DNA of 64,000 nt from JBBKWU01 sp037969035. Lineage in GTDB: Bacteria; Pseudomonadota; Alphaproteobacteria; Micavibrionales; Micavibrionaceae. The stretch is from positions 62,001-126,000 of the forward strand of contig JBBKWU010000013.1 of NCBI GenBank assembly GCA_037969035.1, in the 5' to 3' direction. Below, piece after piece: positions 49,366 to 57,923 of this stretch. How positions within the stretch are numbered: position 1 is the first letter of the stretch; each line of letters starts with the position of its first letter. The notes under the pieces were generated by a model. It was not told where the DNA came from. It saw only the letters and a list, made by a program, of their open reading frames with translations, and did not search any database. Made by a program: the position numbers and the translations under genes.

Positions 49366-51132
49366 TTACAGCTCGTAGCCCAGTTCAAGGATGGTGTCCC
49401 CTAAGATATCAATCGCAGGCTGTAAATGCTTCTCGTATTTCTTCCAGCGGTTTTGTGCGCCTTTGTAGATGCCTTTGTTGACTTGTGTTCGTGATGGGGT
49501 CAATGTTTTCGGGCCGTCTGGGCCTGCGGTGTTCTCGTGGAAACTACGCACAGCATCATCCCAACCAACGCCGACGAAATCGAGTATTTTGCCGACCTCT
49601 TCGTCAAAGTTGCTCACAATGTCCTCGTATTTATATTCATGATAATCGATTGACAGCATTTTCTTTTGATGATTCCACGTTGTAATTATATTGAGATAGA
49701 GTTTTGCCATATCTTCGATATCGTTAAAATGTGCCATCGCCGCATTTAATGAAAAATTTTGCATGTAACCACTGAGAATAGAATCAAGCGGATGCCTGTA
49801 TACAAACAAAAACTTTGCTTTCGGGAACACCGCATGGATCAGTGTTGCGTGCATGGTGTTGAGCGGCATTTTATCGACAAATATCTTGTCTTTATGTTGC
49901 ATCGGAATATTCGATTGCTTTGTGTTGTATAAATCGTAAAGAAATTGATACTCTTCTTTGCTGATGTCATGAAGCTTATCAGGTAGTTGCTTTTTGTATT
50001 TTTGATGGAAGTGTAATTTTGCCTGATCAATGGCACCATATTCGTCGGTGGTTATTATTTTAGGGTGACTGTCTAGAATTTGACTTGATAGGGTTGTGCC
50101 GGAACGGGGAAAACCAACCAAAAAGAAAGGATCTTTGTAAGGGCGATTGATCTCGTTTTTATGAATATTAACTTCCAGCTTTTCTACAAAATTTTTGGTA
50201 AGGACTTTGAGTTCGTTGTTAAGGACGTTGTGAAGTCCCGTTTTCTTGTATTTTTTAGCCTGGCCTGTATTGGCCTGTAGCTGATTGGCTTTGACGAAGA
50301 ACTTAAAAGCCTCCTCGTGTTTTTCTTGTTTTTGGTAGATTTTCCCTAATTGAAAAAACTTTGGGACGCCTTGCTTTTCGCCGCTGTCATCAACTTTTTT
50401 AAGGACTTTGATCGCATCATCGTATTTTTTTTCATCAATAAGTATCTGCGTGTCATGCATAAGAATAAGGTCTTTCATTGTTCCTTCTTCTCTATGCATG
50501 TCCATGGTTGTATGCAATACGTTTAATTCAGCTTCGGTGAAATCTAAAAGATGTTCTGCGTGCATAGCATTTAAAACAAGATTCGGATTTTTAGGGTTAA
50601 GTTTAATGGCTTGAATAACCTTATTTTTTGCTTCGTCGAAACGGCGTTGACGAAGATAGTTCATACCTAAAGATGATAAAATTTCGGCATTTGATGGCGA
50701 AAGCTTTAACCCAATTTCAAGAAGTTCGATAGCATCATCAAATTGATTCATCTGTTGTGAGAGATCGCCCATCATGCGATAAACTTCAGGATCTGCGTGG
50801 TCCAGGTTTAAGGCGCGAGTTAGAAATTCAAGGGCGTGGCTCATGTTATTTTTAACGTAAAGTTCGATAAACCCCATGTGACGCCAAGCTTTTTGGTTGT
50901 CAGGGTTAAGCTTGACGACCTTGGCCAAATTGTTAAGTGAAATATCATAGCGTTTTGTATCCGCTTGAAGCTCCGCCATTGCCATGTAGGCCACTTCATA
51001 TTTTGGATCGTCTTTCACGATTTTCTTCAAGATTTTTTCGGCTTCGGGAAAATTTCTGTTGAATTTTAAATCCAGCGCTCTTTGAAAAAGCTGATCATTT
51101 TTGGATGATTTTGCATTGGCTGTAGATGACAT
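49366..51132 (-). CDS. TPR-containing sulfotransferase
   Basis: The 588-residue protein has an N-terminal TPR superhelix (about residues 15-300) with several 34-residue repeats and a C-terminal sulfotransferase domain. The 5'-phosphosulfate loop is FLVGFPRSGTTLSSQIL, the 3'-phosphate region includes KFLFVYRHPLDSILSGYMQN. It resembles tyrosylprotein-type sulfotransferases found in many alphaproteobacteria. PAPS-dependent sulfation of a protein or surface polymer is the likely reaction; the acceptor is unknown. It lies between unrelated genes. Lys-rich helices make up the TPR part. Confidence 0.88.
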   Translation of the reverse strand: MSSTANAKSSKNDQLFQRALDLKFNRNFPEAEKILKKIVKDDPKYEVAYMAMAELQADTKRYDISLNNLAKVVKLNPDNQKAWRHMGFIELYVKNNMSHALEFLTRALNLDHADPEVYRMMGDLSQQMNQFDDAIELLEIGLKLSPSNAEILSSLGMNYLRQRRFDEAKNKVIQAIKLNPKNPNLVLNAMHAEHLLDFTEAELNVLHTTMDMHREEGTMKDLILMHDTQILIDEKKYDDAIKVLKKVDDSGEKQGVPKFFQLGKIYQKQEKHEEAFKFFVKANQLQANTGQAKKYKKTGLHNVLNNELKVLTKNFVEKLEVNIHKNEINRPYKDPFFLVGFPRSGTTLSSQILDSHPKIITTDEYGAIDQAKLHFHQKYKKQLPDKLHDISKEEYQFLYDLYNTKQSNIPMQHKDKIFVDKMPLNTMHATLIHAVFPKAKFLFVYRHPLDSILSGYMQNFSLNAAMAHFNDIEDMAKLYLNIITTWNHQKKMLSIDYHEYKYEDIVSNFDEEVGKILDFVGVGWDDAVRSFHENTAGPDGPKTLTPSRTQVNKGIYKGAQNRWKKYEKHLQPAIDILGDTILELGYEL

Positions 51133-51287
51133 ATTTATTTCCTTCGTTATTCGGTCTCTAATTATTTCATAAAAAGCCCTGCAAGATAAGTGCCAATATC
51201 ATGGCTGTTCTGCTTGAGCTTGGCGGCAGAATCCATTAATCATGGAAGGGTAAGTCTCACCCGTACCTGCAAAGTGATGTAAAACCC

Positions 51288-52883
51288 ATGACTCAGCCGA
51301 ATGAAAATATTGTAATTATTGATGCCGCGCGCGACCATGAGCGGATGCTAATCCTTGATTTTGGTTCTCAAGTCACGCAGCTCATCGCCCGCCGTGTGCG
51401 CGAAAGCGGGACATATTGCGAAATCTGGCCGTTCAACCAAGCCGATGAAGAGCGTATCAAGGCGTTTGCGCCCAAAGGCATCATCCTTTCTGGCGGCCCG
51501 TGCAGCGTCACAGACAAAGACAGCCCGCGCGCCCCGCAAGGTATTTTCGAAATGGGCTTGCCGCTTTTTGGTATTTGTTACGGCCAACAAACCATGGTGG
51601 AGCAATTGGGCGGTAAGGTGGAAGCAGGCGATACATCCGAATTTGGCCGCGCCTACGTGGATGTGGTCAAACATAATGATTTACTCAACGGCATCTGGAA
51701 CGAAGGCGCGCATGAACAAGTCTGGATGAGCCATGGCGACCGTGTGACCGCACTGCCCGAAGGCTTTGAAGTCGTCGGCGCAAGCTCTGGCGCACCCTTT
51801 GCGATGATCGCCGATAATGCGCGCAAATTTTATGCCGTGCAGTTTCACCCCGAAGTCGTGCACACACCGCACGGCGCAGCTTTAATCAAGAACTTCACGC
51901 AAAATGTTTGCGGTTGTGCGGGCGATTGGACGATGGCGGCCTTCCGCGCCGAAGCCATTGAGAAAATCCGTAAGCAAGTCGGGAAAGGCAAAGTCATTTG
52001 CGGTCTTTCAGGTGGCGTGGATAGCTCTGTGACGGCCGTTTTGCTGCATGAAGCCATTGGCGATCAACTGCATTGTATCTACGTTGATACAGGCATGATG
52101 CGCGCGGGCGAGAGCGAGCAAGTCGTGGATTTGTTCCGCAATCATTACAATATTCCGCTGATCCATGAAAATGCTGCGGATTTATTCCTCGGTAAATTGG
52201 ACGGCGTGACCGACCCCGAAGAAAAACGCAAAATCATTGGCGGCACATTTATTGATGTGTTTGATACTTGCGCCAAGCGCATTGGCGGTGCGGATTTCCT
52301 CGCCCAAGGCACGCTGTACCCCGATGTGATCGAATCCGTATCCTTTACTGGCGGGCCGAGTGTGACGATTAAATCGCACCATAATGTTGGCGGCCTACCT
52401 GCGCGTATGAAATTAAAGCTCGTTGAACCCTTGCGTGAATTGTTCAAGGACGAAGTGCGCGTGTTGGGTGTGGAGCTTGGCATGCACCCTGATTTTGTGA
52501 AGCGTCACCCGTTCCCAGGGCCGGGTCTTGCCATCCGCATACCGGGCGAAATCACAGGCGAAAAGCTCGAAATCCTGCGTAAAGCTGACACCGTCTATTT
52601 GGAGGAAATCCATAATGCGGGGCTTTACGATGCCATCTGGCAAGCCTTTGCCGTGCTGCTGCCCGTAAAAACCGTCGGCGTGATGGGCGATAACCGCACC
52701 TACGATTTCGTCTGCGCTCTGCGCGCCGTAACCTCCACCGACGGCATGACCGCCGATTACTACCCGTTTGATCATGAATTCTTGGGGCGCGTTAGCACAC
52801 GGATTATCAATGAAGTCCGTGGCATTAATCGGGTGGTCTATGACGTGACGTCCAAGCCGCCAGGCACGATTGAATGGGAGTAG
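51288..52883 (+). CDS. guaA: GMP synthase (glutamine-hydrolysing)
   Basis: GuaA aminates XMP to GMP. The glutamine amidotransferase domain (about 20-215) has Cys97 in FGICYGQQTMVEQ and the His/Glu pair in QFHPEVVHT. The ATP-pyrophosphatase domain has GLSGGVDSSVTAVL and the C-terminal dimer domain ends with RVVYDVTSKPPGTIEWE, the family end. The 531 residues fit. The ribosome binding site is weak. Its GC content is higher than that of the next gene. The assignment is safe. Confidence 0.96.
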   Translation: MTQPNENIVIIDAARDHERMLILDFGSQVTQLIARRVRESGTYCEIWPFNQADEERIKAFAPKGIILSGGPCSVTDKDSPRAPQGIFEMGLPLFGICYGQQTMVEQLGGKVEAGDTSEFGRAYVDVVKHNDLLNGIWNEGAHEQVWMSHGDRVTALPEGFEVVGASSGAPFAMIADNARKFYAVQFHPEVVHTPHGAALIKNFTQNVCGCAGDWTMAAFRAEAIEKIRKQVGKGKVICGLSGGVDSSVTAVLLHEAIGDQLHCIYVDTGMMRAGESEQVVDLFRNHYNIPLIHENAADLFLGKLDGVTDPEEKRKIIGGTFIDVFDTCAKRIGGADFLAQGTLYPDVIESVSFTGGPSVTIKSHHNVGGLPARMKLKLVEPLRELFKDEVRVLGVELGMHPDFVKRHPFPGPGLAIRIPGEITGEKLEILRKADTVYLEEIHNAGLYDAIWQAFAVLLPVKTVGVMGDNRTYDFVCALRAVTSTDGMTADYYPFDHEFLGRVSTRIINEVRGINRVVYDVTSKPPGTIEWE

Positions 52884-52885
52884 GG

Positions 52886-53617
52886 ATGAAAACGCCTTTT
52901 GTAGCCTTAAGTTTTATTTTGATATTATCGGCATGTTCTCCTAGCTGTAGCACGCCTTGTAAATTAAATGTTACAAAAGAGGCACATATTTTGCCCTATA
53001 GACATGGTAATTGTAAGTCTTTAGATAATTTCCCAGATTTTTTGTTACCTAAAGAATATTGTGTTTCCTGTCTTTCTTGTAAAGAGGGGCATCACGTTAC
53101 AGAGACAGCAGTTATAAAAGTCTCATACCCTGAATTCTCTGCTGTTGATGAAAATTCCTACAAAGACTTTAAGATGAAGGCAGGTGAGATAAACATTCGG
53201 ATAACTACAAATTGTGGTGGTTATTCTAACGGTTTATATAAACAAAAAATAGAAGAGCAAACTGACGCTTTTTCTAACCATATTGAGAGGAATAAGAGCC
53301 ATAAAGATAAAAATGGAAAACCGCACTTTGCTGACATAAAATCATTAGGGAATGACATGTATGTTCAAAAGAATATTCGTGAGCCTTATATGTCAGGTAA
53401 TGCCAGTATGTTTTTTCACAAGGAGGACGGTGTAGTAAAATCAATGTTTTATTGTGATGGGGAGGGGGAGTGCTCATCGGCCAAACGTTTAGCAACAGCA
53501 GAGAATGCTTTTTCAATTCGTTATCGTTTTAAGGGTATTGATGCCGAAAATTTCCCTGTTTTAGATGAACAAGTAGAACAGGTTGTTACAGGCTTTTACT
53601 TAGAAAATAAAAATTAA
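52886..53617 (+). CDS. AT-rich lipoprotein of unknown function
   Basis: The N-terminus is a lipoprotein signal with lipobox LSAC; the start at 52886 lies three bases after the guaA stop, and GGAG inside the guaA end can serve as ribosome binding site. The mature part has about ten cysteines, including CSPSCSTPC, HGNCKS, CVSCLSC and a GECSS turn, an unusual density. The gene is clearly more AT-rich than guaA, which suggests it was acquired separately. No family was recognised. Confidence 0.7.
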   Translation: MKTPFVALSFILILSACSPSCSTPCKLNVTKEAHILPYRHGNCKSLDNFPDFLLPKEYCVSCLSCKEGHHVTETAVIKVSYPEFSAVDENSYKDFKMKAGEINIRITTNCGGYSNGLYKQKIEEQTDAFSNHIERNKSHKDKNGKPHFADIKSLGNDMYVQKNIREPYMSGNASMFFHKEDGVVKSMFYCDGEGECSSAKRLATAENAFSIRYRFKGIDAENFPVLDEQVEQVVTGFYLENKN

Positions 53618-53655
53618 AGGAAAACACATGACCAAAAACATGGATTTTAGATTCT

Positions 53656-53735
53656 GTCATTGCGAGGAAGCCGATAGGCTGACGCGGCAATCCAGTTGGT
53701 GGCTTTTCTGGATTGCTTCGCAGGCTCGCAATGAC
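53656..53735. repeat. Palindromic intergenic repeat element, copy 2
   Basis: Outer arms GTCATTGCGAG and CTCGCAATGAC are exact inverted repeats, and inner arms GCAATCCAG and CTGGATTGC are also present. The element of 80 bp shares these arms with the copy at 924-1038 but has a different centre. It lies just after the AT-rich lipoprotein and before the toxin gene. Confidence 0.85.
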
Positions 53736-53750
53736 GGTGATGCAGAGTAA

Positions 53751-54023
53751 TTACCGTTTCAAATCACGATAAAAATTTTCGTGGCTGCCGAGAGCCAGTA
53801 AAGTCAGGGTAATGGTTTCGTCTTCGTAATTATAGGCAATGAGCGTGAGTTGCCCGACCATTTTGAATTTATGGGCGCGAATGCCGCGTAAATCACCTGT
53901 TTTCGTTTTACCTCTTTTTATATCGCGGACAATGTCCAGAACGGCGTTTTGTAAATCTCGTTCTTGATTACTATGTAGCTTCTTCCGAGCTTTTTTGAAC
54001 GCGTTCTTTTCAATAACTTTCAT
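53751..54023 (-). CDS. RelE/ParE-like toxin of a type II toxin-antitoxin pair
   Basis: The 90-residue basic protein has the RelE/ParE fold pattern: two N-terminal helices rich in Lys and Arg, then strands with GDLRGIRAHKF, QLTLIAYNY and the end LLALGSHENFYRDLKR, where the SHENFY ending is typical of the family. Toxins of this fold cleave mRNA on the ribosome or inhibit gyrase. It overlaps the upstream antitoxin by 4 bp, as is normal. The mode of action cannot be told. Confidence 0.82.
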   Translation of the reverse strand: MKVIEKNAFKKARKKLHSNQERDLQNAVLDIVRDIKRGKTKTGDLRGIRAHKFKMVGQLTLIAYNYEDETITLTLLALGSHENFYRDLKR

Positions 54024-54268
54024 TCTTCAAGGACTTTTCTTACTTCTTCGGGATCTAACTGTGTGAATTCGAATGGTGTAGCGGGTTCAGGGTCATGCAC
54101 CGCCAACAGGATGTCTTGAATAAAATCGTATGATAAATCAGGATTTTCCTCGGCAATTTTGCCGATTTTAGCCCAATATTCGATTTGCTTGGGTGGAGAG
54201 CGATGATAGATTTTCGCATATTTTTTGGCCTTTTCGACGAGATCGTCGGCTAAGTTTATCGTGGTCAT
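54020..54268 (-). CDS. ParD-like antitoxin
   Basis: The 82-residue protein fits the ParD-like antitoxin family: it opens with a ribbon-helix-helix-like strand TTINLADDLVEKAKKYAKIY and then HRSPPKQIEYWAKIGKIAEE, where the RSPPKQIEYWAKIG run is the family mark. The acidic C-terminus would bind the toxin. The ATG at 54268 is chosen because GGAG lies eight bases upstream; one at 54274 is too close. It leads the toxin with a 4-bp overlap. Confidence 0.82.
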   Translation of the reverse strand: MTTINLADDLVEKAKKYAKIYHRSPPKQIEYWAKIGKIAEENPDLSYDFIQDILLAVHDPEPATPFEFTQLDPEEVRKVLEE

Positions 54269-54290
54269 ATTCATATCTCCGTATTGACCT

Positions 54291-54324
54291 GTTGTTTATA
54301 TAACATTTAATTATATAATACAAC
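54291..54324 (-). promoter_or_regulatory. Toxin-antitoxin promoter and operator-like inverted repeat
   Basis: GTTGTTTATATAA and TTATATAATACAAC form an imperfect inverted repeat. Within it, on the minus strand, TTGTAT and TATAAA are 17 nt apart and make the promoter. This suits autorepression by the antitoxin. Confidence 0.55.
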
Positions 54325-54356
54325 AAAATGTTTTAATTTATGGTAAAAATATTTTT

Positions 54357-54384
54357 TTGTATTGTTTCTGCAATGACGTATGAT
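54357..54384 (+). promoter_or_regulatory. Promoter of the His-rich protein gene
   Basis: TTGTAT and TATGAT are separated by 16 nt. Transcription would start near 54391, after the earlier in-frame ATG at 54380, which supports the start at 54413. Confidence 0.5.
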
Positions 54385-54412
54385 GCAGCAGGTTTTTAAC
54401 AGGAGAATAAAA

Positions 54413-54646
54413 ATGTCAAATAACATGGATTTCATAAAAAAAATGTTGCGCGGTTCAACGACGTTGCCGCAAGGGACTCCGTTGGGTGGTAATAATGCGG
54501 TTCATTATCATGATGGGGTGGCGTGTACGCATGACCATTCTGCTGATCATGACCATGGGCACGATCATAGCCACGATCACGGGCATCACCATCATCACGA
54601 CGATGGCACGTGCTGTGATCACGATCATTCGAAAGATAAAAAATAG
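54413..54646 (+). CDS. Small His-rich, probably metal-binding protein
   Basis: The 77-residue protein has a plain first half (MSNNMDFIKKMLRGSTTLPQ, then GTPLGGNNAVHYHDG) and a second half in which His and Asp alternate (HDHSADHDHGHDHSHDH), followed by HHHHHDDGTCCDHDH. More than a quarter of all residues are His, with three cysteines. It has no signal peptide. AGGAG precedes the ATG. Such tails bind Ni, Zn, Co or Cu, as in HypB, SlyD or CobW-like His-rich chaperones. It could store metal or donate it. The gene is its own unit. Confidence 0.75.
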   Translation: MSNNMDFIKKMLRGSTTLPQGTPLGGNNAVHYHDGVACTHDHSADHDHGHDHSHDHGHHHHHDDGTCCDHDHSKDKK

Positions 54647-54826
54647 TAATTTATTCCTATTTCGGCGCGGATATGTTATATTTGATGCTGTAAATAGGGG
54701 ACGTGCGCCTTTTATGTTGCGATGATGTCGTGCCGATGCGGCGGTGCGTTTGTTTTGCTGCTTCTTCTCTGCTTTACTTTGCTGTGTTCTGGCGCGCATA
54801 AATGTGATTTTTAAAAAATGGTGCGG

Positions 54827-54853
54827 ACTTAGTCCGTTCGGAGTGGACTAAGT
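54827..54853. other. Hairpin in the intergenic region 54647-54934
   Basis: ACTTAGTCC and GGACTAAGT form a perfect 9-bp stem around a 9-nt loop. There is no T run. The rest of the 288-bp gap has no gene that I can support. It might belong to a leader of the acyltransferase gene. Confidence 0.4.
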
Positions 54854-54949
54854 TCCTTGATGAGCTTTGTCGTGGGGGGTAAGGCGCGTCTTGTATCGCA
54901 GGGGGCGATATAGTAAAACGATCTCTCTGATGATGTGGGGGATCTTTTT

Positions 54950-56830
54950 TTGAAATATCGGGCAGAAATTGATGGGTTGCGGGCGTTGGCTGTGTTGCCT
55001 GTGATCTTGTTTCACGCGGGATTTTCGCTGTTTGGTGGCGGTTATGTCGGGGTTGATGTCTTTTTCGTCATTAGCGGTTTTTTGATTACCACCATTATCG
55101 TGAGCGAGCTTGAGGCCAAAACATTTAGCCTCGCGCATTTTTATGAGCGCCGCGCGCGGCGGATTTTGCCCGCACTTTATTTCACGGTTTTGCTTGCGAG
55201 CATAGGCGCGGCGCTTTTATTGCTGCCTAATCATTTGGTTGATTTTGGCGAGAGCATTATTTCCATCCCGATCTTTGCATCCAATCTTTATTTCTGGTTC
55301 GAGCGTGGCTATTTTAGCACCGCCGCAGAATTAAGACCGATGATCCACACGTGGAGCTTGGCGGTGGAGGAGCAGTTTTATCTGCTGTATCCGTTGTTTC
55401 TGATGATGTTTTTTGCCCGTAAGCACATGTTGCGATTCTTATTGGTTGCGGGGTTTATCGTATCGATGATTGCGTCATGGTATTTAACCAAGCTTCATTT
55501 TGAAACGGCGTTTTACTTGCCTTTGAGCCGTGCGTGGGAATTGCTGAGCGGGGCGTTTGTGGCGTGGCTTCTCATGAAAAATTATGCGCCAAAGACAGCG
55601 ATTGCGGGCGATGCGATGGCTGCGGTTGGATTGACGCTTATTATATACGCTGTGTTTATGTTTGATGAGGGCACGATGTTTCCGTCACTAAATGCCGCGT
55701 TTCCTGTCTTTGGGACGGCGCTTATTCTTTATGGCACGACGAGTGGTCGCTATGTGAAGCGTATCCTATCGTTTAAACCGTTTGTGGCGGTTGGGTTGTG
55801 GAGCTATTCGCTGTACTTACTGCATCAACCGTTATTCGCGCTAACGCGGCATGAGGGAACGTTTGAGGGGCGTGAGTATTACTGGATTGCCCTATGTCTG
55901 GGGCTTGCGTTTGTGAGCTATAGATTTGTGGAGCGTCCGTTTCGCGATAAGGGCACGTTTAATGCGCGGCAGATATTGCGTTACGCGCTGTTGTCCAGTG
56001 TTGCTGTGATGGCGGTTGGCGCGTTCTTTGTGAAGTCCGAAGGGTTGATTAATCGTTATCCGCCAGAAGACCAAAGGATCATCCAGCAATTCATTGAATT
56101 AGATGGTTACAACCAACGACGCTTTGACGCGGCGGCGCTTCGGAGCTTTGAAAGTGATGGAAGGCGCAAAATCCTGCTCGTTGGTGATAGTTTCGCCAAA
56201 GATTTCATGAACATTGTTTATGAAGGTGGCTATGAGCGTGATTTTGATTTTTCGACCAAGCAAATTAATGCGGAGTGCGGGAATCTTTATCTTGAATCGT
56301 ACGATGAAATTACAGAATTCATTCGTGAAGATATTCGAGAACGCTGTAAGGTTTTAGGACGTTTTGAAGGTGATCGTGTGAAAGAGATCGCCCATGATGC
56401 CGATGAAATTTGGTTGGTGGGGCACTGGAAAGAGTGGGTTGTGCCATACCTTCCGCAAACTATTGATCGGTTGGAGACGGAGTTCGATGTGAAAGTCAGG
56501 GTGTTCGGGATTAAGCATTTTGGGAAAGTCAGACTGAATAAGATGCTGTCTATCCCTTTTGCAGAAAGGGCACGCTATATCCAACCTGCGCCTGTAAATG
56601 CACAGAAAATTAATGGTCTGTTGTCATCAGCCTTGGGGGGTGATGGTCACTATTACGAGATTATGAAGCCGATGTGCGGTGGTGATATTGCTGCGTGTAA
56701 GATTTTTACAGGGAGCGGTGCTCTTATCTCACCAGATGGCGGTCACCTTACACGAGAGGGCGCAGTAGAATCTGCAAAACGCTTAGAGGCTGTTTTTGCG
56801 GACATTCTCGGTGATGATGTAAAGCGTTGA
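54950..56830 (+). CDS. OafA/YrhL-type acyltransferase with C-terminal SGNH domain
   Basis: The N-terminal half is an integral-membrane acyltransferase-3 domain: YRAEIDGLRALAVLPVILFH starts it, and GGYVGVDVFFVISGFLITT and HTWSLAVEEQFYLLYPLF carry the conserved His-containing motifs. About ten membrane helices extend to residue 360. The C-terminal periplasmic SGNH domain has the nucleophile in LLVGDSFAKDF and the DGGHLT Asp-His pair. Such enzymes add acetyl or acyl groups to LPS O-antigen or other surface glycans. A TTG start at 54950 with GTGGGGGAT upstream fits the family start KYRAEIDG; a GTG at 54935 is the other option. Confidence 0.9.
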   Translation: MKYRAEIDGLRALAVLPVILFHAGFSLFGGGYVGVDVFFVISGFLITTIIVSELEAKTFSLAHFYERRARRILPALYFTVLLASIGAALLLLPNHLVDFGESIISIPIFASNLYFWFERGYFSTAAELRPMIHTWSLAVEEQFYLLYPLFLMMFFARKHMLRFLLVAGFIVSMIASWYLTKLHFETAFYLPLSRAWELLSGAFVAWLLMKNYAPKTAIAGDAMAAVGLTLIIYAVFMFDEGTMFPSLNAAFPVFGTALILYGTTSGRYVKRILSFKPFVAVGLWSYSLYLLHQPLFALTRHEGTFEGREYYWIALCLGLAFVSYRFVERPFRDKGTFNARQILRYALLSSVAVMAVGAFFVKSEGLINRYPPEDQRIIQQFIELDGYNQRRFDAAALRSFESDGRRKILLVGDSFAKDFMNIVYEGGYERDFDFSTKQINAECGNLYLESYDEITEFIREDIRERCKVLGRFEGDRVKEIAHDADEIWLVGHWKEWVVPYLPQTIDRLETEFDVKVRVFGIKHFGKVRLNKMLSIPFAERARYIQPAPVNAQKINGLLSSALGGDGHYYEIMKPMCGGDIAACKIFTGSGALISPDGGHLTREGAVESAKRLEAVFADILGDDVKR

Positions 56831-56855
56831 AGTGGTGTTGCGCCTTAGATGCTGC

Positions 56856-57308
56856 TTAACGCTTCGGGCCTTTGCCCATTATGTCCTTAAAAATATCATT
56901 AAACGCACTACTGTCGCCCTTGAAAAGATCATCAAATGTGCTGGCACGCGTGTCTCTGCGTGGTGATGCACCGCCGCTGCGTCCGATGTTTTCAAACGCT
57001 TCGCGAGCTTTACTAACCTCGCTACGGTAGCGGTTTAGAACGACTGGTTTTGGTTCGTATTTTAGGCCTTGTTCTTTGGCTTGTTGGATAGCGTCAGCGG
57101 CGCTGTCTGCTTGTGCGATTTTAGTGATGTTAAAGCTGCCAGCTTCGATTGGGCTTTTCCAGTGACGGCGTGAACGGCTTTCATCGTTTTCAAACGCAGC
57201 GATAGCGCGATGAATGGAGATAGTGCCGTTTTTTTCGTTTACTTTGACAGCGTTGTAGCGGCCTTCAGCATAAGGGTAAACCACGTAAATCATGTTGTTG
57301 TCAGTCAT
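56856..57308 (-). CDS. Protein of unknown function
   Basis: I do not recognise this 150-residue protein. It begins MTDNNMIYVVYPYAEGRYNA and has a beta-rich N-terminal part (about 6-60), a helical part (70-110) and a Ser/Arg/Lys-rich end with repeats of the type TFDDLFKGDSSAFNDIFKD, in which two DDLFK/NDIFK segments recur. It has no signal peptide. GGAG precedes the ATG. It lies downstream of the acyltransferase on the other strand. Confidence 0.6.
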   Translation of the reverse strand: MTDNNMIYVVYPYAEGRYNAVKVNEKNGTISIHRAIAAFENDESRSRRHWKSPIEAGSFNITKIAQADSAADAIQQAKEQGLKYEPKPVVLNRYRSEVSKAREAFENIGRSGGASPRRDTRASTFDDLFKGDSSAFNDIFKDIMGKGPKR

Positions 57309-57393
57309 GTGAATGTCTCCGTATCTATTGAATTATGCGCAGAATTTACAGACTTTATTTACAGAATGCAAGGGATAAGGCTGCTCACTTAAT

Positions 57394-57422
57394 TTGACGT
57401 AATATAAAAACAGGCGTATGAT
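57394..57422 (+). promoter_or_regulatory. Sigma70-type promoter of the acetyltransferase gene
   Basis: TTGACG and TATGAT are separated by exactly 17 nt. The ATG of the next gene follows 19 bp later, with GAGGAG between. Confidence 0.65.
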
Positions 57423-57441
57423 ACACTGAGGAGCGACATTC

Positions 57442-57870
57442 ATGGATTATCAATTAAAGCCTGCGACAAGCGAAAACGAGCAACAGTTTTATGATTTGAT
57501 GCGCGAAAACTGTGCGGAAGTCGGTATGGGTTATGATGATTTTCATGAAGGCTATCAGCTAGAGGTGAGCTGTGGGCAAGCCTTACTCTTTTATCATGGC
57601 GGTAAACCCGTAGGGGCGGCTATTTTATCAAGCAATGATGAAACGCGCGCCTCTGGTTTGAGCGATATATATATTGTTCAATCTCAACGTGGCGCGGGGC
57701 ACGGTAAAAATTTAGTGAGTAGTTGCGAGTCTTTGGCGGCACATTTCGGGAAAAAATCCATGTTTTTGATTTGTGAATTAGATCGGATATCCTTTTATAA
57801 GGAGCTTGGTTATCAAGAAGATAAGCAGGATGGCAAACACTATTTTTTGAAAAAATCGTTGTCGCCATGA
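57442..57870 (+). CDS. GNAT family N-acetyltransferase
   Basis: The 142-residue protein fits the GNAT fold: a strand-helix start (YQLKPATSENEQQFYDLMRE), a mid strand VGAAILSSNDETRASGLSDI, the acetyl-CoA loop VQSQRGAGHGKNLV and an end SFYKELGYQEDKQDGKHYF. Substrate unknown. It has its own promoter and a good ribosome binding site. It is not linked to the glpK unit, which faces it. Confidence 0.85.
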   Translation: MDYQLKPATSENEQQFYDLMRENCAEVGMGYDDFHEGYQLEVSCGQALLFYHGGKPVGAAILSSNDETRASGLSDIYIVQSQRGAGHGKNLVSSCESLAAHFGKKSMFLICELDRISFYKELGYQEDKQDGKHYFLKKSLSP

Positions 57871-57923
57871 GTTTTTAAATTTACGGCATAGGCACTCAGG
57901 CCATGCCGTGGCTTTTTTGTTTT

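Noticed and set aside
51133..51287. Possible purine riboswitch upstream of guaA
   Set aside because: Only a short GGGT-N7-ACCC hairpin is seen; the three-way junction core of purine riboswitches is missing.
52886..54646. Prophage or integrative element
   Set aside because: No integrase, phage structural gene, tRNA or attachment-like direct repeat is seen in or around the accessory patch.
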